The translations under genes were made by a program, and so were the position numbers. Below, piece after piece: positions 30,701 through 40,844 of a stretch of 64,000 nt of DNA. Below the pieces are notes generated by a model. The model was given only the letters and a program-made list of their open reading frames with translations, made no database searches and was not told the DNA's origin. Source of the stretch: Trichobilharzia regenti (taxonomy: Eukaryota; Platyhelminthes; Trematoda; Strigeidida; Schistosomatidae); assembly GCA_944472135.2 (NCBI GenBank), contig OX235265.1:1898501-1962500 (forward strand). Direction: 5' to 3'. Position 1 is the stretch's first letter; each line of letters opens with the position of its first letter.

Positions 30701-31374
30701 AAGGTATGAATTCTTTTGCAACATAATTAATGTGTTAACACTTTGTTATATTTATAATTTAATATCGTAATCATGCACTGACAATATTACTTTTAAAGCT
30801 CTTTCGAAACAGAAACTTTATTGAAACATGCTGCCGTGAAATATATCATAGTGGGAATCTCATTCTCATAAACAGGTCAACTTAAAATTGTAGATGCTAC
30901 AAGCGGTTTAACACATGAAATAGTATTTCGAATAAAACTCACACATAGTTTTCATAATGTACATCAGCTGGATCGTAGTATTCTAAAAGTTTTCAACTCT
31001 ATAAGTTGCTGATACTAACAAGACGTGTGATATTTTCCATAAGGCTGTCAATGGGGATTTCTAATGGTGTTAAACATGGCTGTATATCATACCTCCTAGC
31101 TTGCAGTGGAACAGTGTTGACCAGTGAATGAAAGAGGCATACAGTTGACCAGCTGTGAACAGGCCTTGGGCTCTACCAGTTAGTGACTTTTAAAGAAATA
31201 AAATAATCGACGTCATTTCTAATTGTTTGCACAAGCACAATATTATGTAATGAAATATCCTACAGTCGCATTAGTAATTTATCTATCCTTTACATACAAA
31301 AGATGCATGATTACAGTTATTACTTCCCTTCAAAGCTAGGGAAGTATTAGGCATTTGCAAAGAGATAATCAGTT

Positions 31375-31561
31375 TATTTTTTTTTTATTACAGCTTGACT
31401 CCACACCGTATTTTTGGTACAAGTGTGGAATTTTCAGCGTGGATATCGGTAGCCCAAAATTCGCAGGCCGACCATAGATATCAGGTGTGCGTTGGCGTGG
31501 GCTCGGACCCCGGACCATGTGCATGGTCGGCGAGAGTCCTGACCACTGTGCCACCGACGCA
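31375..31561 (-). repeat. SINE-C copy
   Basis: Minus strand: gcgtcggtggcacagtgg, a head altered to tccgggg where box B should be (gtccgagcccac), then ctatggtcggcctgcga, gaaaattccacacttg and an A tail. A SINE-T follows directly. Confidence 0.85.
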
Positions 31562-31775
31562 GTTAGAGAACCATTGAAAACCAGGGGGTACTGAACAGCT
31601 GTTTCATCCTAGTTTTGAAACCATCAGCAGTAAACACCCAGTGGTGATTTCCAAACTAGAATGAAACAGCCTTCCAGTACTCCACCTGCTAGTTTTCAAT
31701 GGTTCTCAAACTGATATCAATCCGTGATTAACTCGTAAATTCAAAACTTACCCTAACAAATCAAACTATAGAAAA
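31562..31775. repeat. SINE-T bodies, inverted arrangement
   Basis: gttagagaaccattgaaaacc at the left and ggttttcaatggttctcaaact-like sequence at the right are inverted, as in 7849-8080, and the end reads gatatcaatccgtgatt. Bases 31776-32105 hold nothing else I can identify. Confidence 0.6.
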
Positions 31776-32109
31776 AGAGATAATCTTCTCATACAAACAT
31801 CAAATAGTCATTGACATTCTGCTGTCTTACTAATTCTCAGCAATGAATGACTCACAAATCCTGTTTTCTCCTTGCCTTTCTACTGTCTACGGTAAACTGG
31901 TGACCAGATACTCTCGGGTATACAAACAGTAATAGAAAATCCTCAGTAACATTATCGATTAATAATTGAATATAGATGAACCATTTTAGTACAATAGGGT
32001 GTTGGTGTACTTCTTCTGGACTGAACAGACTACATGAAGAAAAGGAAAAACACACCCTCAGACGAAAGCAGATTTTCTTAGCCTTCCAAGGAAAAAGACA
32101 AAACTGAAT

Positions 32110-33625
32110 GCATTGAGAAACAGCTTACAGGTGTCTTGAAAAGAATGAGAACAGATCAGTTGATTAGCTGTGATCTGTATGATCAAATCCGACCAATAGG
32201 TTCAATAATACTAAGACTTTATGGTTTACCAAAGATAAACAAAGTTAATGACTCACTCCGTTCAATTATGGATATGTCAGGTTCCCCTGTTCAGTGCCAT
32301 GTAAGTTGGTTGGCTGATTTGCTGGAGCCTGTGTGGAAAAACCTGTGTACATATAGTCGCTTCGTGACAACTTGCAATTCACCGACTCCACACAAGATAT
32401 GAATGTTACCGACAAATGTATGCAATCTTTTGATGTCGCATCGGTTTTCACCAATGTTCCACTTGCAGAAGCCATCTGTTTTATATGTAAATATATAGAT
32501 GAAAGCCAGTTCAACATTGGAATGCCTACAACACATCTTAAGCAACTTCTACTGAGATGCACTCTCAATGTACAATTCACTTTCAATGACGTCATCCACA
32601 GACAAAACGACGGTATTGCGATGGGACTGTCTTATGATTAGCGTTGAAAATGGTCGACTAAAGTAGTCCATTGATGATTTACAACTGTTTATATCATACA
32701 TAGATGGAATTTTCATCATTTGCAAAAATAGCTACGACCCCAACCAATTACCACAATTATTTACCAACTGTCATCCAGCAATAGAATTCAATTTGGAAAC
32801 GGTAAACGAGCCCAAAATCCCCTTTGTGGATTTGGAGTTAACGAGACGACCCCACGACACCCTAAGAAGGTTAACCCCTAGAAAGCCTTCTTGAAACTTT
32901 CAAATCACAGGTTTCTACATTTCTGCACCGGCTAAATGAAAACTAAATCTAATTAAATCCTTTGCCACTCAGATCCAACGTTCTCCAAGCAGGACTAGAT
33001 CTTCTGAAGGAAATCTTTGCCCGAAATGGATATCCATCAAGATTCATTGACAAGAATTTTGAATCAGAAGTCCGGAGGAGCGAAACATTACGTGTTTGAA
33101 AAAAGAAAATTTGTATGAACCTGGATTTCAAGGGAGACTTAGTTTGCGATTTCCTCAGTCAAGAGAAGAACTTCAGCATCTTTGGAAAGAACATTCCTCA
33201 CAACAACGTTAAGACTAGCGTTCTCTGGCTTTCCTTTGGTCTGCAAAAGTCTTCAGGATAAGACCTCGCGTATGTTCACTTCTATGTGCTTGTATCTGTT
33301 CACATGTTTCTATGGAGGCAGCCAGGTACTTTGGTCGTTCGACGCATATCCTGTCCAAAAGAGTTCAAGGACACTATCCCGCATGGCTGCAAACAGGTAA
33401 TAGTGACTGTATGAAGAGTGTCATAGTCGAACATCTCGCCAACATTGGTCATTCCGTCTCAACAAAAGCCTCCTTAAAAGTGATCTGCAAAGTGAAGAAT
33501 AACCAACCAAAGGCAATATGCTTTCGTCTCCTTTGTATTGCTGAAGCCTTAGTCATTCAGTTAGAGAAACCACGGTCATGCACACAAAAGAAAATCATTC
33601 AACCACTTCTAATATCATGGTAACA
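32110..33625 (+). mobile_element. PLE-I long pseudogene: RT through GIY-YIG
   Basis: Frames in order: RPIGSIILRLYGLPKINK (RT1), SFDVASVFTNVPL (motif A), NDGIAMGL (motif B), SYIDGIFIIC at 32697 (motif C with G for the second D), HPAIEFNLE, FVDLELTRR, a linker to about 33200, and the GIY-YIG region (YFGRSTHILSKRVQGHYPAWL, IVEHLANIGHSVS, CTQKKIIQPL) ending at a natural stop at 33621-33623. It is the most complete PLE ORF in the window but is split by at least four frameshifts or stops. The 5' extension and terminal repeats are not visible. Confidence 0.9.
33312..33623 (+). pseudogene. PLE-I endonuclease C-terminal region
   Basis: The frame contains YFGRSTH, SKRVQGHYPAWLQTGNSD, a VIVEHLANIGHSVSTKAS helix and a C-terminus LEKPRSCTQKKIIQPL, which are the GIY-YIG core and the conserved tail of PLE proteins. 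The YIG of the first motif reads YFG. It starts inside the domain because of a frameshift at about 33315. Confidence 0.85.
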
Positions 33626-33698
33626 ATCGTGTTGATTCCTACTGGCTTGATGTTTCTTCGCCTGCTTTTCTAACTCCTTATAACTCTTATAAATCTTG

Positions 33699-33895
33699 TG
33701 TGCGTCGGTGGCACAGTGGTTAGGACTCTCGCCGACCATCCACATGGTCTGGGGTTCGAGCGCACGCTGGCGCACACCTGGTATCTATGGTTGGCCTGCG
33801 AAATTTGGGCTACCGATATCCATGCTGAAAATTCCATAATTGTACCAAAAATACAGTGTGGAATCAAGCTGTAATCAAAAAAAATTTAAAAAAAT
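33699..33895 (+). repeat. SINE-C copy
   Basis: gcgtcggtggcacagtggtt, ggggttcgagcgcacg (box B-like), ctatggttggcctgcg, gaaaattccataattg, A-rich tail. Sits between two PLE fragments. Confidence 0.9.
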
Positions 33896-33934
33896 ATTCC
33901 TTCTCAACTATTACGTAATTCCTACGTTTATATA

Positions 33935-34725
33935 TATATATATCCTTATGGAAACTGTGATGACAGTTATGTTGGGCGTACTACTAGACAGCTTGGCCAA
34001 CGTGTTAGTGAACATCTCCCATCGTGGTGGTTTGGCAAGGGACAAACAAAAACAGTCCGTAGCTCAGTTTTGTCAAATTTTAACTGATAAAACGAGAGCC
34101 TTCAAAGTTATTCATCGTATCCCGCCAAATCTTTCCAATAGACTTCGTATTCGTCTGTTGCACACAGCTGAGGCAGGTGATAGGCATTCGAACTATTCAA
34201 CCTAAACTATGCATTCATTCAAAAGAGGCTCGTACAGCTATTATCCCTCTCTTAGCTTATTAAGACATAACCAACCAAAGGCTTCTACACCACCTCTTAT
34301 TTATATTTGCACCCCTCTCTTATCATTCCATTAAACTTACCACATCTTCATTAAAAATGTGTCTCATTTACCTCACTTACCATCTAACATTACTTAATCG
34401 GTTCATTTGTTTTTACTAGCCTTTATCGACTACTTCCATCTGAACATGTGTTTGTTTAATCATGCTGTTTTTCATTATTCGTGTTATCACAGATTGCCTC
34501 ACTTTTCCATCTTTATTATTGATAAGACCATTATTATTATTATTATTATTACTACTACTACTATAATGACTAATTGCACAATTTATATTCACCGTCGTAT
34601 TATCCTATAGACAAAACACCATGATTGGTTTATATTTGTATTTTATTTGTAAACTTATATATATTAGAGTTAAGCCTGATGAGATCTAATTGAAAGCACA
34701 GTATTGTTCGCTTAAATGTGTTATC
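33935..34725 (+). mobile_element. PLE-A variant: endonuclease, 3' UTR and terminal hammerhead
   Basis: The frames read CDDSYVGRTTRQLGQRVSEH and WFGKGQTKTVRSS, then frameshifted FKVIHRIPPNLSNRLRIRLL, the PLE-A GIY-YIG domain with a few substitutions. The 3' UTR includes (TTA)n at about 34530-34562. The end at 34664-34715 carries the most canonical PLE hammerhead motif of the window. Bases 34726-34814 show nothing. Confidence 0.85.
34670..34715 (+). ncRNA. Hammerhead ribozyme candidate of PLE-A variant
   Basis: TTAAGC (34670-34675), CTGATGA (34676-34682), GATCTAATT, GAAA (34692-34695), a stem III region and TTC (34707-34709), then GCTTAA (34710-34715). TTAAGC and GCTTAA form a 6-bp stem I. The core has the canonical N7=U. 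Predicted cleavage is between 34709 and 34710. Stem III pairs four bases. Stem II forms only about two weak pairs, so catalytic activity is uncertain. Confidence 0.7.
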
Positions 34726-34814
34726 CAAAATTGTATCTAATTTATTCAAAAACAATAACAAAACAACAAATATTACAGGGTAAACTTGATTAAAATTGAT
34801 AAATGCATCTTTTA

Positions 34815-35275
34815 GGATTAGCACAGACAGTACGAAATTTCAAGACAAACGTGAAGTCAGTTAATCAGTCAGTGGTTCTATATGCGACAGAAACTAGCAC
34901 TGCATGTCAGTGATGAAAAAGATCTCCAGAAATTTACAGATTACTGTCAACAGCTGACTTCGTGCTGATGATCAAATGGCCAGAAAGAATTAGTAACAAT
35001 AAGCTCTGTATGGAGAGAAACAAACCAATTGCTGACTGCTCAACGAATATGTAGGAGAAAGTGGAGACGGATCGAACATAAGTTGAGGAGGCAATCGAAT
35101 GACTTCGTGCCCAGTGCAAGGCATCTTACGAGTGAAATCCCAGTGGGAAGTGATGAGTGGGTCATCGTTGGGAGGGTGACATGCAGTGAGGAGATTAGAG
35201 ATTATGGTCAGTCGTCTGGCTAGCCAGCTGAAGAGGACAGCGGAGGTCGAACCCAAGGGAAAAATGATAATAATA
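34815..35275 (+). mobile_element. RTE-B 3' fragment, diverged
   Basis: Broken frames give NVKSV, WPERISNNKL, ICRRKWRRIEHKLRR and TCSEE, the RTE-B C-terminus, with a tail of ATAAT units at about 35265-35275. The surrounding AT repeats lead to a solo LTR-2. Confidence 0.75.
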
Positions 35276-35334
35276 CAAACAGTGCGGTTAAAATGTACAA
35301 ATATAAAGTCATAATAATAATAGTAATAATAATA

Positions 35335-35682
35335 GTACTGTAACGACAGAAGACACGGGCAAGGCAACAGATCGTTTATTGAAGAAATCAACAGATATTT
35401 ATAGATTTACATGTACATTATTGTTAGAGGAGAGGTAACGTCTTCTGATTGGTTGTTTACTTGCTGAAGGCTTTTCCGTGCTACTTGTGATCGTTCCTCA
35501 GGAAAGTTAAGCCATATATCTGCGAATCATATTTTCATACGTTAAGTCTACTGTGATTGGTTAATGAGCTCCTCAAGGTTAAGCTTTGTTATTGTCATTC
35601 CCATGACCCTGATTCGGGACATGAACATTGACATAAATTGTTGTCTGCAACCTTGGCTTGCAACCAGCTCTCATCACAGTAC
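35335..35682 (+). mobile_element. Solo LTR-2 with 4-bp target-site duplication
   Basis: The 340-bp unit starts TGTAACGACAG at 35339 and ends CATCACA at 35678. GTAC flanks it at 35335-35338 and 35679-35682. A shortened relative is at 46917-47165. The TG...CA ends, flanking repeats and lack of coding sequence fit a solo LTR. Confidence 0.75.
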
Positions 35683-35699
35683 TATTTACTAGTAATAGA

Positions 35700-36362
35700 A
35701 AATAATAAAGTAATGGGGAAAGGGAGTGTCACCATAAATTACAAATATGGGAAAATGACTGAACTATTTTTTCTATGCTAATTACACAGTAAGTTGTAAG
35801 TTTCACGTTCCCCACTATATTTATCACATAGAACGCAGGTGAGCCAAATAGGGTCTCTTTGAAATAAGTATGAAATTTCGGGCACTGTATTAAAGTATCA
35901 AATGGGCACCTTGATATGATTACGAGCAATAAATTTTGCCCGAAACGTCATCAGTAAATACTACTTTTATCCATAAAGGTATCATTGAGTTTCTGCAATC
36001 GGCTGTGCGAACATATAGTCTGTTATGATGACTTCCACTCCTACCTGGCTGATGAGATGCAAGCGAAGGAGGAGTATTGTGAATAGAGAGTTAGATGCTG
36101 AGAGACAGTCAGACAATATGGATTTAGACCATTTCCCACATGAGTGAATTCGAATGTCTGTCGATTATGGTAGTAACAAGCTGACTAAGTGGCGCGCAAA
36201 TTACACTACTGACAACCTTTAATACCCTCCACAACATGACATGATCCTTCTTGGCTAGCCCAGGAAATACTCCGACGGGTGAGTGGAGCAGTAGGTTACA
36301 GTAGACAAAATGCAAATATCAACAAAATGTAAAAGTATAGATTGAGTGATTCCTGATTGACT
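35700..36362 (-). mobile_element. CR1 fragment, diverged
   Basis: On the minus strand 36315-36124 encodes LPVGVFPGLAKKDHVMLWRVLK-like text similar to the region around LYCSPLIFPGLLKK of the 15-16 kb CR1, and IIDRHSNSLMWEMV parallels its IVERHINSCTKWAK. The downstream bases (aacttacagtgtaattag) also align. Many frameshifts. It ends at the hammerhead block at 36363. Confidence 0.8.
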
Positions 36363-36480
36363 GCAGCTGATGAGAACCTGCGAAATAGAATGATATCACT
36401 TTATACTGAGAATTTCGTCTTCCATTCTTTATCGAAATTCCTAATTGCCTTAAGTGAATAAGTTAGCCATCAAATAAAAG
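36363..36480 (+). ncRNA. Hammerhead motif (GCAG type) in PLE terminal sequence
   Basis: GCAG (36363-36366), CTGATGA (36367-36373), GAACCTGC, GAAA (36382-36385), a stem III hairpin with atagaatgat/atcactttat, A, then CTGA. The core is intact and stem II can close with G/C. Stem I keeps only three of four pairs. The rest, to 36450, matches 62847-62875. Downstream to 36670 nothing is recognised. Confidence 0.6.
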
Positions 36481-36670
36481 CTTTGCTGAAGTTGATTTCT
36501 ATTTGAATAAAGCAAGAACGCCAGTGGTTTGTGTAGAATACGGTTGTACCATCAATCTTTATCGCATTGACTTCTCATCATCTGCGTACAGCCTAGAGAA
36601 ATCACAAAGTTTGTACACAGAAAAATTTTAACATAGAAATACTACGTGATATCAGTCGACAGAAGACTCT

Positions 36671-37500
36671 AAACTTAATGAACAGTATTGTTTTCAATTA
36701 GATCTTCTTCAGGCTTTACTCTAATTTACATAGACTTATATATATAAAATTTTAACCAATGACGGTGATTTAGTGGATCAAATAATAATAGTAATCATAA
36801 TAATAATAATAATAATGTGGTAAATGTTTTGAACGAAGTTAATAGCGATGATTATAATAATAACAAAATATTGTTAATAAGGCTTATATAGGTGATAAGA
36901 ATAACAAAGTTAGTATATGCATATATGTAGACAATTCAATAAATAAATAAATTAGGTCAAATCAAATGGAACGATAATCAGAGTTTAAATAACTATCATA
37001 AAAGTACGAAGGAGAGGGATGATAAGAAAGGGTGGGAGGGTTTTGAATAGAATTCACCTAGGCCAAGGGAGAGACAAAGGTAGAACAAATTTCTTTTGTA
37101 TACAAAGACTAGAATTGTTCTCTCGAATTCCCATAGCTTCGGCTAAGTGTAAAAGTCGGGTTCTGATTCCGTTCGAAAGGCTTGATGGAATGCGGTAAAT
37201 AACTTTGAAAGCACTATTTTTGTCCACTTGGTGACCACTATCAATCAAATGAGCCAAAATAGAACTTCGTATGGACTTTATTTGACCTTTTCCGAACCAT
37301 GAAGGAAGATGCTCATTAATGCGTTTGTTAAGCTGTCTAGTTGTTCGGCCTATATAGCTTTCTCCACAGGAGCAACTAAATTTATAGATACACATGGAAG
37401 TGGCACAACTAGGTAACTTATCTTTCACTTGAGCAATCAAAATTGGCCGGCTGGAAAATGACAAACAGAGGGTGGTGGCAGTATAAGTCCGTTTTATCGC
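36671..37500 (-). mobile_element. PLE-A copy 3: endonuclease, 3' UTR and terminus
   Basis: Minus strand from 37500: the intact endonuclease frame 37464-37054, then the shared 3' UTR with (TTA)n, then AAAGC, CTGAAGAAG, GAAA, stem III and TTC at 36680, where similarity stops exactly at the predicted cleavage point. This gives an element end that coincides with the ribozyme cleavage site. The 5' end lacks the RT. Confidence 0.85.
37054..37464 (-). CDS. PLE-A GIY-YIG endonuclease domain, intact frame
   Basis: The 136-codon frame begins ARPI-like RPILIAQVKDKLP and carries CIYKFSCSCGESYIGRTTRQL (GIY-YIG motif, about residues 26-46), NKRINEHLPSWFGKGQ, ILAHLIDSGHQVDKNS, and a C-terminal LCIQKKFVLPLSLPW ending at a normal stop. 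It is the best preserved nuclease domain of the family here and has no internal stop. The catalytic Arg and Glu positions (RT and NEH) are present. As part of a 5'-truncated element it has no promoter or start of its own, so expression is doubtful. Confidence 0.8.
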   Translation of the reverse strand: MSFSSRPILIAQVKDKLPSCATSMCIYKFSCSCGESYIGRTTRQLNKRINEHLPSWFGKGQIKSIRSSILAHLIDSGHQVDKNSAFKVIYRIPSSLSNGIRTRLLHLAEAMGIRENNSSLCIQKKFVLPLSLPWPR

Positions 37501-37679
37501 TCTCGATAATCTCTGATGATGTCTTGTTTTAATGAACAGTACTCAAAAATCATACTTATGAGCTTATAGCCAAAATGAAATGATATAAAAATAAGGGCAC
37601 AAGCAAAATTACACTATAGTGAAGGGGAAGAGGTTAAATCCAAGGATTACGTAATCAAATAAAACAGGAAGCAAAGATA

Positions 37680-37995
37680 CCAAAAAAACTATATCAAGAA
37701 AAATTCGCCAACTGCTTCGTTGTGAACATATAAATTGGGTTTCAGGAGTTTGAAAACGATTGCTTCGACAAACTTAAGAAGAACTGAACTATTTCGTCTA
37801 TTAATAATTTCTGAAGTTTTCTTGGTGTCCACCTCATGACGCATATTGAACAGATGCTTCAAAGTGACGATATTGTAAACATTTGTTCCCTTGAGATGTA
37901 GAAGTTTTAGTATAAACTCGAAAAATCGAAGATGTGTTCCTTTCCGTTTGATTTGCTTCAGAGTAACTGAAATTCCACTGACGCTAGTCACCATC
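37680..37995 (-). pseudogene. PLE-C endonuclease fragment
   Basis: Frame: LKQIKRKGTHLRFFEFILKLLHLKGTN, VTLKHLFNMRHEVDTKKTSEIINRRNS, LKFVEAIVFKLLKPNLYVHNEAV. It aligns with the 1.65-2.0 kb copy (LRFSEHVPKSLRLKGTN, LKFAEAISIK). The GIY motif is missing. Bases 37996-38509 have no feature beyond AT-rich DNA and a short poly-pyrimidine stretch. Confidence 0.75.
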
Positions 37996-38509
37996 TCGTT
38001 CTTTGTCTTTTCTTTTTCTCCTTCCTTAGAATTTCAAATGATTTCAAGTTTCAGTAGCAGCGGTAGCGTGTTCTGAAACAGATTCAATTATTCATCTTAT
38101 TACGCAGACTATAATGCATTTATTCAACTTCTTTTATTCACAGACTAACACTGACAGCTCATCACCACTGCCCTCATACTAATCTTCACCACCCCCACCC
38201 CACCCCTCACAGTCACAGTTTGATTATTCATCACATTTTTGAAATATTTTGATGACGTAAACGAAAAACCCTAAATAAATTTTATTCTTCTCTGACAAAG
38301 TTAATGCACACACCCACAGACACATGCAAAAATAATTATATATAATTGCGATTGTGTACAGCTAAGTGAATGAATTATTCGCGGAAAAGTGACTCTTCAC
38401 TGTACTACGCGTTTTGTTTTTCATTAATGTCTGGATGCCGATTATTCATGAATCAATATAAATCAATCAACGAGAATTTCAAGTATTGGTTTGTAGGGAT
38501 TTGATTGAA

Positions 38510-38880
38510 TGGTTAAAGGATTTCATCATGAGCTCATATTGGTCACAGAACCATTGGAGAACCAGCGACGGAGTACTGGACAGCTGTTTCACCAGCTTAG
38601 TTTGAGACTTTTTAGCAGTACTCACCCACTGAGGTTCGAGCCCAGGACCTTCTGGTTACAAGGTGAGCTCGTAGACCACTAAGCCACTGGGACGCGATCC
38701 AATGGCCAGCTCCTGAATTCTAACTTGTGCCAATTCACGATATAGCCTGATCGCTAGCCAATGTCTTCGGCGAGTATTTGTCCTCACAACCGACTTACTG
38801 CACCCTACTAGTCACTATTTCCCATTAGAAGCCTGGTAACTACCTACTTGAACAGGGCCGGCCAGTAACCACTGGGCATC
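38510..38880 (-). repeat. SINE-T full copy
   Basis: Minus strand: cctgttcaagtaggtag head, gcgtcccagtggcttagtgg (box A), cctgggctcgaacctcag (box B-like), gaaacagctgtccagtactc, ccaatggttctgtgacc, then cctttaaccattc. The longest SINE-T here, used as reference. Confidence 0.8.
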
Positions 38881-38934
38881 TCACTGATATTCAAGAATTT
38901 CAAAATAACTTAAAGAAACGAACACTGATGTCCA

Positions 38935-39115
38935 GTGCACACTTGGTTACACTTGTGACCCAGTGGATAACACTCTGGTATTTGAAACGATGGGTTCAAA
39001 GTTCAAAACTCAGTGAGAACAGTATCACTCACTGGGGATGTGGCTAAATCCGGATGACGAGCTCCCAATAGGATTTAGCGCGCGTTTGGTATTCATACTA
39101 TTAGACATATGAATT
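38935..39115 (+). repeat. SINE-H copy, diverged
   Basis: gtgacccagtggataacactc, gatgggttcaaagttc, catcactcactggggatg, then a decayed hammerhead at 39050-39090 (ggatgacgagctccc, no GAAA). The head is absent. Confidence 0.65.
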
Positions 39116-39820
39116 TGTAAATATATTAGTAAACAGTGGCGTCTTTTACCTACAAGGTTTTAGAGGCAGCGTGTTGTGCTTGATGTCATCATCAAGGATA
39201 TTAAATAGCGGAGATACGGATTAAGTTGCGAGGATGGGAAATGAAACACAAACAGAATGTTACATATAAACGGTAATTTAAATGTGGCGTTTCTGCATTT
39301 AGAACACAATATTCAGCGAAGAGACTCATTCCAACCACAAATTTATTATCAAGCTGTACAATCGTATATATAAATATGGTTGTATTTAAGATATTTTATC
39401 CGGTGTGGGAATCAGGTCAAAGCTGTGAATACATGAAATAATAATAATAGTAGTAATAGTAGTATGAAATGCAATTAAAATATTTGTGATTATAATCATG
39501 GTTCAATGTCAAGTGGAAAAGTAATTAGTGTCATACATAGAATAATACATAAGGAGTATAGATTTTGGAAAGATATACATAATTATAAGATTAGTAGACG
39601 AATATAAAACGTCGCTACTTAACATGGTGTGTGAAATTTGATAAGATAGAATTCAATATTGTAAAAATAGAAAATATAAAAATTAATAATTTTGGGTTTA
39701 AAATGTCAAGTGGGTCAAATGGAAAAGATTCAGAATGGGAATAGTAATAATAATAATAATAATAATCGAATTAGTAAGGGAAAAGTACATAGAACAACTA
39801 AATAAACAAAATAAATAAGT

Positions 39821-40041
39821 AAATGTCTAGTATACAATTGGAGGATGGTGGCTAGCAGTGGAATCCAGGATGCACATTTCGTCCTATTTGGGACTCGTCA
39901 GCTGGATGTACCTGCATTTCTCAGTGAGTGAGTGATGATGTTCCCACCGAGGCTCGAACCCAGTGCCCATAGTTTCAAACGCCAAAGCGTTATCCACTAG
40001 ACCATTCGGGCCACGAGAGCCACCTGTTGTACAAATGTCTA
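39821..40041 (-). repeat. SINE-H insertion with 9-bp target-site duplication
   Basis: The SINE occupies about 39830-40032 on the minus strand and is flanked by AAATGTCTA (39821-39829 and 40033-40041). The right-arm partner of the palindrome shows the uninterrupted sequence (aaataaatgtctattcc), which confirms insertion. It has box A-like gcccgaatggtctagtgg and box B ggttcgagcctcgg. The 5' head is lost; the 3' hammerhead is intact. Confidence 0.9.
39841..39910 (-). ncRNA. Intact hammerhead ribozyme (Sm-alpha type) in SINE-H
   Basis: Minus strand: ATCCAG, CTGACGA, stem II GTCC...GGAC with a CAAATA loop, GAAA, a very short stem III AUG/CAU, then AUC and CTGGAT. ATCCAG pairs with CTGGAT as stem I. 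All conserved core bases are present; cleavage is expected between 39869 and 39868. It fits the schistosome Sm-alpha ribozyme, with a short stem III. It is the best preserved ribozyme in the window. Confidence 0.85.
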
Positions 40042-40159
40042 TCCCTCTACGGCCAAGGCAGAAGTAGGGATTGCACGTACTTCTTTTGTACACAAAGGTC
40101 TGGCTTAAAGTCGTGATTTCAAGATTATATATAGAATCCATGCTAACTTCCCGCGTTTT

Positions 40160-40775
40160 CTTCGTTACAGACTTCTAAAGACAGCTAAGGCCTTGGCAAT
40201 TCATGACTTTAAGCCAGACATTTGTGTACTAAAGAAGTATTTACAATTCCTACTTCTGCCTTGGCCGTAGAGGAATAGACATTTATTTATTTTGTTTATT
40301 TAGTTATTCTATGTACTTTTCCCTTACTAATTCGATTATTATTATTATAAGTGTTCTCACTCTGAATCTTTTCCATTTGACATTTTAAACGCAAAATTAT
40401 TAATTTATATATTTTCTATTTTTACAATATTGAATTCTATCTTATCAAATTTCACACCATGTTAAGTAGCGACGTTTTATATTCGTCTACTAATCTTATA
40501 ATTATGTATATCTTTCCAAAATGTATACTCCTTATGTATTATTCTATGTATGACATTAATTACTTTTCCACTTGATATTTAACCATGATTATAATCACAA
40601 ATATTTTAATTGCATTTCATACTACTACTATTATTATTATTATTATTATTATTAATATTATTATTATTATTTCATGTATTCACACCTTTGACTTGATTCC
40701 CACACCGGATAAAATATCTTAAATACAACCATATATATACGATTGTACAGCTTGATAATAAATTCGTTGAAAAGT
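40160..40775 (+). mobile_element. PLE-F copy 2 (right arm of palindrome)
   Basis: The plus strand encodes LLKTAKALAIHDFKPDICV-like text and KKYLQFLLLPWP and a stop near 40270, then the 3' UTR with (TTA)n at about 40625-40672, ending in a terminal region (cgattgtacagcttgataat). It is inverted relative to 39280-40112. The arms are separated by only about 90 bp. Confidence 0.85.
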
Positions 40776-40844
40776 TTCTGAGTTTCACCGTAAGTGTGGA
40801 TAATTTTGCCAATTAAACAATACTCCAACCAAATACTACCATTT

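Larger units (their letters stand above)
39280..40112 (-). mobile_element. PLE-F copy 1 (left arm of palindrome), interrupted by SINE-H
   Basis: On the minus strand 40112-40036 encodes KPDLCVQKKYVQSLLLPWP and a stop, the last residues of a PLE nuclease, then 3' UTR down to about 39346 and a terminal part with cagcgaagaga. A SINE-H splits the UTR (39830-40032). Nearly all of it is repeated inverted at 40203-40770. Confidence 0.85.
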
